DNA of 64,000 bases, taken from Kurthia huakuii LAM0618 (lineage in GTDB: Bacteria; Bacillota; Bacilli; Bacillales_A; Planococcaceae). Where the stretch lies: positions 170,216 through 234,215 of the forward strand of contig NZ_AYTB01000017.1 of the NCBI RefSeq assembly GCF_000505545.1, given 5' to 3'. Position 1 is the first letter of the stretch, and every line of letters starts with the position of its first letter. Below, piece by piece: positions 16,776-25,345 of this stretch. The notes below the pieces were generated by a model that saw only the letters and a program-made list of their open reading frames with translations, did not search any database and was not told the DNA's origin. A program made the position numbers and the translations under genes.

Positions 16776-16812
16776 AAAAAAGGCTAGATTCCAATAGAAT
16801 CTAGCCTTTTCT
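16776..16812. terminator. Bidirectional terminator between yhaM and prsA
   Basis: Stem AAAAAGGCTAGATTC / (A)GAATCTAGCCTTTT with a short loop; the flanks are U-rich on both strands. Confidence 0.9.
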
Positions 16813-16820
16813 TTATTGTA

Positions 16821-17732
16821 TTATTTGCTTGAAGTTGATGAACCTAGGAAACTAGCTAATGCGTCTTTTAAATCTTCATCTTCGATTTTAACATCAGCAT
16901 CTTTCATTAGTTTCGAAATTTTTTCTTGAAGTTTTGTGTTATTAGGATCTTCTTCTTTTGCTTTCGCTAATTGAAGTTTTGCTTTGATTTCATCTTTTTT
17001 CTCTTCTAAAGTACCATCAACTTTTTTCTCTTTAGTATCTTCAAGTTTGATGATGTGGTAGCCATAATCAGATTTTACAGGGTCAGAAATTTCACCTTTT
17101 TTCATTGAGTAAGCAGCATCTGTGAATGCACCAACCATTTGATCAGGACCAAACCAACCTAGTTCCCCACCATTAGCGCCAGTGCCTGTATCTGTTGAAT
17201 TTTTCTTCGCTAATTTAGCAAAGTCAGCACCATCGTCTAATTGTTTTTTCAATTTTTTCGCTGTTTTTTCATCAGCTACTAAAATATGGCTTGCTTTTAC
17301 TTCTTTACCTAAACGATCGTAGTATGTTTTGATTTCTTCATCAGAAACCTTGATACCATCGCGTTGAGCAGCTTCTTGTAATAAAGAAAGTTTTGCATAA
17401 CGTTTGAATGTATCTTCTGTCATACCTTGTGATTGTAAGTATGTTTTGAAATCAGTACCTTGAGCTTCAACTTGTTTCTTTTGCTCATCTACTTTTGCTG
17501 TAACTTCTTTATCTGTCACTTTATATTTATCTTCTAATACTTTTTCAAGCATGATTAATTGAAGTGCTTGGCTACCCGCTGTAGTTTTCATTTCTTGATA
17601 CAGTTGTTCAACAGTAACGTCGCCAACCTTAGAAGTTACTACTTTCTCATCCATGCCGCCATTACCACATGCTGCAAGAGTAAGTACAGATGTAGCTAAT
17701 GTTGCTGCTAAAATACCTTTTTTGATGTTCAT
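16821..17732 (-). CDS. prsA: Foldase lipoprotein PrsA (peptidyl-prolyl isomerase)
   Basis: Membrane-anchored extracellular foldase needed for maturation of secreted proteins, 303 residues. Signal peptide with lipobox LAAC and Cys22, an N-terminal helical domain, then a parvulin-type PPIase domain from KASHILVADE to YGYHIIKLED (about 130-225). It contains the family motifs GGELGWFGPDQMV and GEISDPVKS. A Lys/Glu-rich helical C-terminal part follows, with a Ser-rich tail. The ATG at 17732 follows GGAGAG by a suitable distance; the in-frame TTG at 17753 is not needed. It lies between yhaM and a yhaJ-like gene, as in B. subtilis. Confidence 0.94.
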   Translation of the reverse strand: MNIKKGILAATLATSVLTLAACGNGGMDEKVVTSKVGDVTVEQLYQEMKTTAGSQALQLIMLEKVLEDKYKVTDKEVTAKVDEQKKQVEAQGTDFKTYLQSQGMTEDTFKRYAKLSLLQEAAQRDGIKVSDEEIKTYYDRLGKEVKASHILVADEKTAKKLKKQLDDGADFAKLAKKNSTDTGTGANGGELGWFGPDQMVGAFTDAAYSMKKGEISDPVKSDYGYHIIKLEDTKEKKVDGTLEEKKDEIKAKLQLAKAKEEDPNNTKLQEKISKLMKDADVKIEDEDLKDALASFLGSSTSSK

Positions 17733-17876
17733 AATAATCGTTTTCTCTCCCAACTTTTGCTTCAGAATATATCTACTTTTGTAACTATAACATAAACGTT
17801 TTAAAAAAGGAAAAGGTTGCCTATATTATGATTGTAATCTAATTTAACTATGATAAAAGTCTGTATGAAAAGCCAT

Positions 17877-17920
17877 AAAAAAAGAAGAAAATATGTATAT
17901 ATACATATTTTCTTCTTTTT
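17877..17920. terminator. Long AT-rich bidirectional hairpin
   Basis: Near-perfect stem AAAGAAGAAAATATGTATA / TATACATATTTTCTTCTTT flanked by A and T runs. It lies 4 bp past the stop of the small membrane protein gene and upstream of prsA. Confidence 0.8.
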
Positions 17921-17923
17921 AGT

Positions 17924-18109
17924 TTATACAGCCATCGTCACTTCAATATAGAAAGAAACGAGCAGGATCGTGATTAAAATATTAATCGTTTTGTAGACTT
18001 TAGGCTGTTTTTCTTCAGGTATTTCGCGGCGTGCACATAAAGTCGCTGTCATCTTATTAATTTGGAATAAATAAAAGACAGAAAATAAAATAACGAATAA
18101 TACGATCAT
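17924..18109 (-). CDS. Small two-helix membrane protein, unknown function
   Basis: A 61-residue protein with two hydrophobic segments (about 1-17 and 41-58) joined by a charged cytoplasmic-looking loop (CARREIPEEKQPK). The start is placed at ATG 18109, 7 bp after GAGGGGGA; the ATG two codons upstream is too close to that site. I do not recognise the family. It sits between prsA and the DUF3267 gene, where Bacillus carries other small yha genes. A strong hairpin ends the transcript. Confidence 0.6.
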   Translation of the reverse strand: MIVLFVILFSVFYLFQINKMTATLCARREIPEEKQPKVYKTINILITILLVSFYIEVTMAV

Positions 18110-18172
18110 GTCCATTCCCCCTCTCTCGTACTATTTACTAAGCATATCAAATGACAGGGTAACAGCACAACA

Positions 18173-18727
18173 TTAATGCAATAGGATTAAGATTTGAAAT
18201 CCTTTGTCATTTTCTTCAACTAATGATTTTTTAGGGGCCTTTAGTAAATGTTTCACGTATAACAGGTCAATTAAACATAAACCACTATGAAAAGCGAGTA
18301 ACAACGTAAAATAATGGCGGAATGAAGGGAGTATCAATGCGCCAATAATTAAACTAACGTTAAGTACGATAAAAGGAATTAATAGCGACGCGATATAGCG
18401 CGATTTAAAAACGGGCTCTGTGACATATAATTTTAATGTTGGTACGATTTTAAAATAATACTTTATATGAAAACGAACATGTTTTTTAACTTTAATTAGT
18501 GGCAAGAAATGTAGTAGCTTGTGCACCGGATAAATCATCAATAAGACGACGACGAACAAAGGAAACAATTGGTCTGAAACCGGTCCGCGACGAAAGACAT
18601 TCAATGCGATATAAAAAACAGAAAACACAGCGAGCATACTCATGATAGACATTAATAAAATGCGATCATGTCCATACAGTTTTTGTACATTAATGGTTTT
18701 CCAGCAATGCAAGTTAGGCATCTCCAT
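18173..18727 (-). CDS. DUF3267-type integral membrane protein (YhaJ-like)
   Basis: A 184-residue membrane protein with about four hydrophobic segments (about 24-45, 53-72, 113-135, 139-155). It carries YPVHKLLHFLPL, which recalls the histidine motif of the DUF3267 family. The position upstream of prsA and downstream of scoC matches yhaJ in B. subtilis. No strong ribosome site was found for the first ATG, so the exact start is uncertain. Function unknown. Confidence 0.6.
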   Translation of the reverse strand: MEMPNLHCWKTINVQKLYGHDRILLMSIMSMLAVFSVFYIALNVFRRGPVSDQLFPLFVVVLLMIYPVHKLLHFLPLIKVKKHVRFHIKYYFKIVPTLKLYVTEPVFKSRYIASLLIPFIVLNVSLIIGALILPSFRHYFTLLLAFHSGLCLIDLLYVKHLLKAPKKSLVEENDKGFQILILLH

Positions 18728-18803
18728 TCATTTAAAATTCTCGATACATAACCTTAATCTTTTTCATAGCGAAAAGCAAGCTTTTTAATGCCTAAAATTA
18801 AGA

Positions 18804-18838
18804 AATAACCCCACTAAATACATCTAGTAGGGTTATGT
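18804..18838 (-). terminator. Terminator after scoC
   Basis: On the minus strand, stem ATAACCCTACTA / TAGTGGGGTTAT with G-U/G-C pairing and TTTCTTAATTTT after it, 15 bp past the scoC stop. Confidence 0.7.
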
Positions 18839-18853
18839 TAAAAGAAGCTTATT

Positions 18854-19372
18854 TTAGCTGTTGTCTGTGTCTTTAAATGATTTTTCAAAAATATCCATGA
18901 AATCATCGCCGTAAATATTACGAATTACAGCCAATAGTTCTAAATACTGCGGGAATTTACCGTACATTTCCTTTAAAGGAAGCGAACCTTCTAATACAGC
19001 GTGGTTAGTAGAATTGAAGCTATCATCGATTTCTTTCAATAAAGCTTGACCCTTCTCTGTAATCTCCACATATGTATTTCGTTTATCATCATCACGTTTT
19101 GAAAATGATAGCAATCCGCGTTCCTCTAAATTTTTAGAAAAATTGAACGCCGTCGAAACATGCATTACGCCAAACTTTGCAATATCCGAAATCGAAGCCC
19201 CTTGTAAGTTTGCTGCGATGCTTAGGACATGATGCTCGTTAATATTCAAATCGAATGGTTTAATCCACGCTTGCCAATCTTTTTCGACCGCTTTCCATAG
19301 CGCCTTTGAAAGATGAGCGATGCGTTGAGTATACAACATGGCTTCCTGTGCCGCGTTTACTTCTTCAGACAT
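18854..19372 (-). CDS. scoC: MarR-family transition-state regulator ScoC (Hpr)
   Basis: A 172-residue MarR-type DNA-binding protein. The winged helix lies at about 45-115: [36 protein letters not shown] recognition region, then [24 protein letters not shown] as the wing. In B. subtilis Hpr/ScoC represses protease, sporulation and opp/app peptide-transport genes. The ATG at 19372 follows AGTGGTG; upstream in-frame GTGs are part of that site. It is next to yhaH, as in Bacillus. Both opp copies in this window are plausible targets, which is inference. Confidence 0.92.
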   Translation of the reverse strand: MSEEVNAAQEAMLYTQRIAHLSKALWKAVEKDWQAWIKPFDLNINEHHVLSIAANLQGASISDIAKFGVMHVSTAFNFSKNLEERGLLSFSKRDDDKRNTYVEITEKGQALLKEIDDSFNSTNHAVLEGSLPLKEMYGKFPQYLELLAVIRNIYGDDFMDIFEKSFKDTDNS

Positions 19373-19521
19373 AGCTATCACCACTTTCGCAATTTTCTTT
19401 ATATTATAACATTATTTCCCAAAAGTATACAAGTTGCTTTCAATAAAAATACGAATAATTCTAAAAATTTATGGTTCATGACATAGATAGGTTAGTATGG
19501 CTACGTCATGAAGTGCTTATA

Positions 19522-19935
19522 TTATGCTTTTGGCTGTTTTTTAAATGTTAATCGATTTACTAATTTTTCTACTTCTGTCGACATTTCGCTCGCTGCTTGA
19601 CCTAATTCATTTGCAGATTGGCTTACGGCTTCAATATTACCTTTTAAACGATTTTGAATTGGTGCTGTGTCTTGTTGGAATATTTGTACAGAAGTTTTTA
19701 CATCAGAAATCACAGTAGGTACTGTCGTTTGTATTTCTGACTTAATCATATTCACAGCATCCTTTATACTAGAAAAACGTTGTTGTAGTTCATTACCAAC
19801 TTCTTGGCTAGCATCTTTTGTCGATTTAAGCGATTGGCGGACGTCTTTACCTGATTGGGGCGTTGATAGTAGCATAGCTGTAGCTCCTCCAACGATTCCG
19901 ACTGCTAGACCTAAAAGTGATGATTTGATATTCAT
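19522..19935 (-). CDS. yhaH: YtxH-domain protein (YhaH-like)
   Basis: A 137-residue protein with a short Gly/Ala-rich N-terminal hydrophobic segment (SLLGLAVGIVGGATAMLLSTP, 5-25) followed by the YtxH signature SGKDVRQSLK. The rest is a long amphipathic helix or coiled coil (about 35-130). Family members are envelope-associated stress or sporulation proteins of unclear function. AAAGGGG lies before the ATG. It is immediately upstream of scoC, as in B. subtilis. Confidence 0.85.
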   Translation of the reverse strand: MNIKSSLLGLAVGIVGGATAMLLSTPQSGKDVRQSLKSTKDASQEVGNELQQRFSSIKDAVNMIKSEIQTTVPTVISDVKTSVQIFQQDTAPIQNRLKGNIEAVSQSANELGQAASEMSTEVEKLVNRLTFKKQPKA

Positions 19936-20092
19936 ATGTTACGACCCCTTTCAAACATATTATTGCCTTGATTTACTCTATTAAAACATATTATTACAAT
20001 ATAAAGCTATGGTTTGCCTTGAAATGAGCGTTACAGCGCTATTTCAACGCAAAAAAAAGATTTGAAAAAGGGAGCTTTCATTATTTGAGCAT

Positions 20093-20127
20093 AAAAAAAG
20101 AACCTTTATGTTTAAAAATAAAGGTTC
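20093..20127 (-). terminator. Terminator after trpP
   Basis: On the minus strand, stem GAACCTTTAT / ATAAAGGTTC with a T-rich loop, followed by seven T. Confidence 0.85.
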
Positions 20128-20137
20128 CTTACTGCAC

Positions 20138-20665
20138 TTACGCGTGTGAAGCAGCAGTGTCAAAGTTTGAACGTTTGACTAAGCCTGTGATAATCGGATA
20201 AATAATCACAAAAGCTATGATGTTAATAACGATTGCTGGCAACACAACAGAAACAAGTAATGCTGTGAATGGAATGTCTGCACCAACGACTAAAATAGCT
20301 GATCCTAAAAAGACACTGCCTGAGATAGCTGTACCAATACCGACAAGAACAGCAGACACCGCAATTTTTTGTGATACTTTTTTCAGTACGACAATTAATG
20401 CGAAGAAAATAAAAGCTGTGACGAACTTATCGATAATATTTGGTACAAAACCTGCAGGGAATGTAGAAAATAGACCAGATAGAATACCCGTTGTTAACGC
20501 TAGTAAAAAGACATCACGCGTATTTGGGAATAATAGAATACCCACGAACATCATCGTTAACATAAAGTCCGGTTTCATTCCGCCCATAATGCCAGGGATT
20601 ACTAGATACAATGCGCATCCAACCCCAACCAACAGTGCCATTAACACTAAATTTTTCGTTTTCAT
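20138..20665 (-). CDS. trpP: Probable tryptophan transporter TrpP
   Basis: A 175-residue membrane protein with about five hydrophobic segments, starting MKTKNLVLMALLVGVGCALYLVIPGIMGGMKPDFMLTMMF. The GGMKPDFML segment and the size match TrpP (YhaG) of Bacillus, a TRAP-regulated tryptophan permease. It lies between yhaH and hit, as there. The leader carries several GAG/UAG triplets up to and across the ribosome site (20668-20744). The substrate is inferred from family and position. Confidence 0.85.
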   Translation of the reverse strand: MKTKNLVLMALLVGVGCALYLVIPGIMGGMKPDFMLTMMFVGILLFPNTRDVFLLALTTGILSGLFSTFPAGFVPNIIDKFVTAFIFFALIVVLKKVSQKIAVSAVLVGIGTAISGSVFLGSAILVVGADIPFTALLVSVVLPAIVINIIAFVIIYPIITGLVKRSNFDTAASHA

Positions 20666-20667
20666 AA

Positions 20668-20744
20668 TCTCATCTCTCCTAAGCTATGCTTTTGTTTGTC
20701 TCCTAATGTCTCCTGTGAGCATTAGCGAAACTTACTATGATTCT
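20668..20744 (-). promoter_or_regulatory. GAG/UAG-rich leader of trpP, possible TRAP target
   Basis: Read 5-prime to 3-prime on the minus strand, the leader contains UAG, GAG, UAG-GAG, UAG, UAG-GAG and GAG triplets, several with 2-4 nt spacing, and UUAGGAG occurs twice. The last ones cover the Shine-Dalgarno. The spacing is less regular than in known TRAP sites, so this is only suggestive. Confidence 0.35.
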
Positions 20745-20818
20745 ACATTCTGAATTCTTTAAAAGCAAGATGGGTAACTGCTAAAAGCGTGAACATTTTG
20801 AAAAATGCTACGTCAAAA

Positions 20819-20845
20819 TAAAAACCCCGCAAGAGGCGAGGTTAC
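20819..20845 (-). terminator. Terminator after hit
   Basis: On the minus strand, AACCTCGC / GCGGGGTT (one G-U pair), loop CTCTT, then TTTATTTT; 9 bp past the hit stop. Confidence 0.82.
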
Positions 20846-20853
20846 GTACTACA

Positions 20854-21273
20854 TTATAGATTAGCTTTAATTTTTTCTGATAGCTCAGCTAAAATGGCTG
20901 GTGTAAATTCATCTTGCTTTGTATTCCATGTAGCTTTGAAGCCATCTGTTTCATCGTATCGTGGGATGAAGTGTAAGTGGAAGTGGAATACACTTTGACC
21001 TGCAGCTTCGCCGTTGTTATTTAATAAGTTCATGCCAACGGGCTTGAATGTTTCGTTGATAGCATTCGCAATTTTTGGTGCTACTGAAAATAAGTGACTC
21101 GCTACTTCCTCTGACATTTCAAAAACATTTGCTGCATGTTCTTTTGGAATAAGTAATGTATGACCTTTTGTTAATGGACCAATATCCATAAATGCAAATA
21201 CATGCTCATCCTCGTAAATTTTTGTGCTTGGAATGTCTCCAGCAATGATTTTACAAAATAGGCAATCTGACAT
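20854..21273 (-). CDS. hit: HIT-family nucleotide hydrolase
   Basis: A 139-residue histidine-triad protein. The catalytic motif is HFHLHFIP, and the N terminus SDCLFCKI has the Cys pair (4 and 7) that binds zinc in this subgroup. Conserved DIGPLTKGHTLLIPKEH is typical of Bacillus Hit. Family members hydrolyse nucleoside phosphoramidates or adenylated compounds. The start is ATG 21273 following AAAGGTGTGG. It is divergent from ecsA, as in B. subtilis. Confidence 0.94.
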   Translation of the reverse strand: MSDCLFCKIIAGDIPSTKIYEDEHVFAFMDIGPLTKGHTLLIPKEHAANVFEMSEEVASHLFSVAPKIANAINETFKPVGMNLLNNNGEAAGQSVFHFHLHFIPRYDETDGFKATWNTKQDEFTPAILAELSEKIKANL

Positions 21274-21394
21274 GTAAATCCACACCTTTCAATTATTTGT
21301 TTCTATTCTACCATATGACAACTGCGTGATAGGACGATTTTTGCTAAACTAATGGCAGTAGCTTGCAAAGCATGACTCGAATGGAGTGACAGGA

Positions 21395-22135
21395 ATGACA
21401 GTTTTAGAAGTAAAAGATTTAACAGGAGGTTATACGCGTAAGCCAGTTATTCATAATTTGTATTTTGCGTTAGAACCTGGAGAGCTCGTAGGCCTGATTG
21501 GTTTAAATGGAGCTGGTAAAAGTACGACAATCAAACATATCATTGGAATGATGCAACCACAAAAAGGTGAAATTCGCATCAATGGAAAAACGATGCAAGA
21601 AAATATGGATATTTATCGAACATCATTTTCATATATTCCAGAAACACCAGTGCTCTATGATGAATTAACATTGCGTGAGCATTTAGAAATGACGGCAATG
21701 GCCTACAATATTCCGTTAAACGTCATGGAGGAACGGGTAGCGCCATTATTGAAAGAATTTCGTATGGAAAAACGACTTAATTGGTTCCCGTCGCATTTCT
21801 CAAAAGGGATGCGCCAAAAGGTAATGATTATGTGTGCCTTTTTAGTTAATCCATCATTGTACATTATTGACGAACCATTTCTTGGTCTAGATCCACTTGC
21901 TATTAGCCTATTGCTTGAACAAATGGATGAAAAGAAAAAAGATGGGGCAGCAATTTTAATGTCAACACATGTTCTTGCAACAGCTGAACAGCATTGCGAT
22001 AAGATTTTATTAATTCATGAAGGTCGTGTGCGCGCGTTTGGGACGATGAATGATTTGCGCCAATCATTCCATATGCCTGATGCATCACTCGATGACTTGT
22101 ATATTCAAATGACAAAGGAACAAAACGATGCGTAA
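21395..22135 (+). CDS. ecsA: ABC transporter ATP-binding protein EcsA
   Basis: A 246-residue ATPase with Walker A GLNGAGKSTT (about 38-47), signature FSKGMRQK and Walker B LYIIDEP. The ABC partner is EcsB. In B. subtilis, Ecs affects secretion, intramembrane proteolysis by RasP and competence; the exported substrate is unknown. The start is ATG 21395, 8 bp after GGAGTGA; the GTG at 21386 is inside the ribosome site. It overlaps ecsB by 8 bp. No ecsC follows, unlike B. subtilis. Confidence 0.94.
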   Translation: MTVLEVKDLTGGYTRKPVIHNLYFALEPGELVGLIGLNGAGKSTTIKHIIGMMQPQKGEIRINGKTMQENMDIYRTSFSYIPETPVLYDELTLREHLEMTAMAYNIPLNVMEERVAPLLKEFRMEKRLNWFPSHFSKGMRQKVMIMCAFLVNPSLYIIDEPFLGLDPLAISLLLEQMDEKKKDGAAILMSTHVLATAEQHCDKILLIHEGRVRAFGTMNDLRQSFHMPDASLDDLYIQMTKEQNDA

Positions 22136-23315
22136 TTTAGAAGACGTTTGGCGTAAACGTTCGGCGCATTATACTGGAGAACTTCAAAAATATATGCGCT
22201 ATATTTTTACAGGGCATATGGCAATTGTCATTGTCTTTTTAATGGGAGCGGGCGGTTATCAATACAGTCACTGGCTTGATGCGAACCATGGGAATACCGC
22301 TACACCATCGCTTGAGATTGCTACAATCATCGTAGCATTTTTCTTAATGTTGAGCCGACCAGTAACATTGCTGAAAAAACCTGATGAAGTGTATTTACTG
22401 CCACTAGAAACGAAGCTTGGCTCATATTTTAAACGTGCTTTAAACTTCACGTTTACAACGCAGGCAGTTATTGTAGCGCTTGTGTATATTGTCGTGTGGC
22501 CGATGCTGCGTCAAGTGACCGAACTAGAAGTGTCTCAAATCGTCGCGGGCTTAATTGTAACGATTGTTTTGAAGTGGCTTAACATACAAGCTGAATTTGC
22601 GTATCGCTGGAATAAAGTCGGAGAGCGCGTATGGTTGAATCGAATTATACGTTATGTACTCAATGCAGCAGCGCTTTGGGGGATTTTGACGGGCCTTTAT
22701 TTAGTATTAACTGTAGCGCTTGTGTTGTTTATTGCGTTGTGGTTTGCTGATAAAAAGAATATTATGAAGCAACCATTCCCGTACGAGCATTTTGTGTCAT
22801 TAGAAGAAAATCGTATGATGGGAATTTATCGCTTTGCAAATTATTTTACCGATGTCCCACAAGTTCATGGCAGTATTAAACGCCGTCCATATTTTGACTT
22901 CCTATATAATATGGTGCCGAAAAAGCATGCAACAACATTTGAGTACTATTTGTTCCGCAGTGTGATTCGTACAGATGATCATTTTTATTTATGGTTACGA
23001 TTAGTTGTCATTAATGCACTAGTAGTAGCTTTTGTTGATATTACGATTGCGGGTGCAATTATTTCAGCAGCGCTTGCATTTGCAGTTTCAATACAATTGA
23101 AGCAGGCAATTGCGTCAACACATGAGTTTACAATGAGTATGCTTTATCCATTGCCGCAAGGTTCACGCCAAAAAGCAGCTGTGAAAATTGTGCGTCACTT
23201 CATTGTTGCGCAGGCGTTAGTTGTATTAGTAGCAAGTATTACGCAACCATATTTTTATTTATATGCCATTATCGTCCTTGTCGTAGGTGAAGTGACATTG
23301 CGTTTATCGAAATAA
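22128..23315 (+). CDS. ecsB: ABC transporter permease EcsB
   Basis: A 395-residue membrane protein with about 8-9 hydrophobic segments in two groups (about 25-140 and 280-395) separated by a cytoplasmic region. The N terminus MRNLEDVWRKRSAHYTGELQKYMRYIFTGH is typical of EcsB. It starts inside ecsA and is probably translationally coupled to it. It is the last gene of the transcript; a strong terminator follows. Confidence 0.93.
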   Translation: MRNLEDVWRKRSAHYTGELQKYMRYIFTGHMAIVIVFLMGAGGYQYSHWLDANHGNTATPSLEIATIIVAFFLMLSRPVTLLKKPDEVYLLPLETKLGSYFKRALNFTFTTQAVIVALVYIVVWPMLRQVTELEVSQIVAGLIVTIVLKWLNIQAEFAYRWNKVGERVWLNRIIRYVLNAAALWGILTGLYLVLTVALVLFIALWFADKKNIMKQPFPYEHFVSLEENRMMGIYRFANYFTDVPQVHGSIKRRPYFDFLYNMVPKKHATTFEYYLFRSVIRTDDHFYLWLRLVVINALVVAFVDITIAGAIISAALAFAVSIQLKQAIASTHEFTMSMLYPLPQGSRQKAAVKIVRHFIVAQALVVLVASITQPYFYLYAIIVLVVGEVTLRLSK

Positions 23316-23316
23316 T

Positions 23317-23352
23317 AAAAGGAGGCTTCGCAACGCCGCGAAGCCTCCTTTT
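23317..23352. terminator. Bidirectional terminator between ecsB and the M20 gene
   Basis: Perfect stem AAAAGGAGGCTTCGC / GCGAAGCCTCCTTTT with loop AACGCC. Confidence 0.93.
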
Positions 23353-23353
23353 A

Positions 23354-24523
23354 TTAGGTTTCTTGATATTTTAATACGGTACCAAGCATAGTTTGTGCGC
23401 CAGCAATCATCGCTTCTTCATCAAAATCAAATTTACCATGATGGTGTGGGTAGGCAATACCGCTTTTTGGCTTTGCTCCAGTGAAGAAAAACGCACCAGG
23501 TACTTGCTCTAAATAGTAGGCGAAATCTTCACCAATCATTAATGGTTCAATAAAGTGGCTGTCAACAACGGCTGGTACTGAGTAAGCAAAATCATGTAAA
23601 AATTGTGCGCAGCGATCATCGTTAATAACAGGAGGGTATCCTTCGATAATATCAAGTTCGTACGAAGCACCCGCACTTAAACATAAACCTTTTAAAATAC
23701 GCGACATCTCATCATAAATTTCTGTGCGGGTAGCAATGTCAAAGACGCGTACAGTGCCTTTTAAAATTGCTTTTTCGGCGATAATATTAAATGTTTCACC
23801 AGCTTCTAAAGCGCCAATTGACAGCACTGCTGGAGATAGTGGATTAAGTCGGCGCGAAATAATTTGCTGCAATTGTTGAATAACGGTAGCCGTTAGAGCA
23901 ATGGCATCGACGGATGTTTGCGGCGCACCACCATGCCCGCCTTTCCCAATTAACGTAATTTTAAAATTTGATGCAGCAGCCATAAGCGGACCTTGTGCTG
24001 TATACACATGACCACTGTCAAATAGCGACCATAAATGAGTCCCGAAAATGGCATCGACACCGTTTAAACAACCCGCATTAATCATATCTTTCGCGCCACC
24101 AGGTGGGTGTTCTTCAGCTGGCTGATGAATGAAGACATAATTCCCGGTTAGTTCGTGTTCATGTTTCTTGAGAACGCGCGCGACAGTTAAGAGCATCGCC
24201 GTATGTCCATCATGCCCACAAGCATGGCTAACATTTGGTGTTTGTGAGCGATATGGTACTTCTTTTTGATCTTGAATGGGCAATGCATCAAAATCGGCAC
24301 GCAGCGCAATCGTTTTCCCGGGTTTTGCCCCTTTTATGCGAGCAACAAGACCATAACCACCACCAAAATTTGGCTCATAGGATATGCCCATCGCGTCATA
24401 TTGAGCAGCAATAAACGCAGCGGTTTTGGATTCTTGAAATGACAATTCAGGGTACATATGTAAAAAACGTCGCGTTTGGCGCATTTCTTCGAAAGCATTT
24501 GAAATTTCTCGATAAAACTCCAC
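23354..24523 (-). CDS. M20-family amidohydrolase (YhaA-like)
   Basis: A 389-residue di-metal amidohydrolase of the M20D group, which removes acyl groups from N-acylated amino acids or peptides. Metal-binding motifs are HACGHDGH (Cys and two His), the PAEEHPPGG glutamates, FGTHLW, and the C-terminal His in YPHHHGKFDFDEE. The dimerisation domain lies at about 180-290 (GKGGHGGAPQTSVDA). The start is GTG 24523 after AGTGGGG. It is in the place of yhaA next to ecs, as in B. subtilis. The substrate is not predictable. Confidence 0.88.
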   Translation of the reverse strand: MEFYREISNAFEEMRQTRRFLHMYPELSFQESKTAAFIAAQYDAMGISYEPNFGGGYGLVARIKGAKPGKTIALRADFDALPIQDQKEVPYRSQTPNVSHACGHDGHTAMLLTVARVLKKHEHELTGNYVFIHQPAEEHPPGGAKDMINAGCLNGVDAIFGTHLWSLFDSGHVYTAQGPLMAAASNFKITLIGKGGHGGAPQTSVDAIALTATVIQQLQQIISRRLNPLSPAVLSIGALEAGETFNIIAEKAILKGTVRVFDIATRTEIYDEMSRILKGLCLSAGASYELDIIEGYPPVINDDRCAQFLHDFAYSVPAVVDSHFIEPLMIGEDFAYYLEQVPGAFFFTGAKPKSGIAYPHHHGKFDFDEEAMIAGAQTMLGTVLKYQET

Positions 24524-24582
24524 AGAATCCCCACTTTCTTTTTGTATATTGAAAAAGTTGATGGCATTGGCCAGCGTATTAG

Positions 24583-25128
24583 TTAGCGGCGCTCGTCTTC
24601 TTCATCAGGGAAGTCGACATCATCAAGGTTTGTTGTATATGTTTTCGTGAACAATATTGGTTCAAATGATTGACTGTTCATATTAAGCGTCCCAACTTCT
24701 TGGTAGCTTGCAATTGCTTCTTGATAGTCATTTGTTAATTTCCACGCTTCAAATGAGCCAGCGCCTGTCCATTCTGTTAAGACAACATAATCGGTATCAT
24801 TTAAAGGGCGTAATAAGCGAAATGCCACGAATCCTGGTTCTTGGCTGATGCCATGTTGGCGTTGCTTGAAACGATCCTCAAATACTTGATGTTGCTCTTG
24901 CATAAGTGATACATAGATAAGCGCAAAATAACCATGTTGTTCTAGTTGGCCTTCTGATGCTACAATGTTGTATTTTTTTGGCGCTGCAAATTTCGTTTTT
25001 TTGTCTGTTTCATGGAGCAAAATCGAATTGACATCGTTATGCGCTAAAATCATTTGTTCCTTTTTGTATTTTCCTTGAAGTGTTTGCATGAAGTCGGCTG
25101 TACCGATTGCAATATATAAATTTGTCAT
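24583..25128 (-). CDS. hmoB: Haem-degrading monooxygenase HmoB-like (ABM domain)
   Basis: A 181-residue protein with a C-terminal antibiotic-biosynthesis-monooxygenase (ABM) domain (about 65-150), including FVAFRLLRP and VVLTEWTGAGSFEAWKLTNDY. The N-terminal extension of about 60 residues is that of HmoB (YhgC). In B. subtilis the enzyme cleaves haem to release iron. The ATG follows AAAGGGG. Its position next to hemEHY agrees with Bacillus, but pbpF, which I recall lying between them there, is absent. Acidic C-terminal tail DFPDEEDERR. Confidence 0.85.
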   Translation of the reverse strand: MTNLYIAIGTADFMQTLQGKYKKEQMILAHNDVNSILLHETDKKTKFAAPKKYNIVASEGQLEQHGYFALIYVSLMQEQHQVFEDRFKQRQHGISQEPGFVAFRLLRPLNDTDYVVLTEWTGAGSFEAWKLTNDYQEAIASYQEVGTLNMNSQSFEPILFTKTYTTNLDDVDFPDEEDERR

Positions 25129-25345
25129 AGCAATACCCCTTTAATTAGTGATGTAGTTATTATATTACCTTTTAGACAATAGGCGAAACGAAACCGACAA
25201 AATTCTGTCACGTTTTAAGAATTTTGTATGACAAATTGAGCTGGAAACTATACATCGCAGCAGTGAAAGATTATAGTGAAGATTGGATACAAATGTCGGA
25301 TTTTATATGTAAAATTAGAAATGAGAGAAGGGAAGAAACAGAAAC

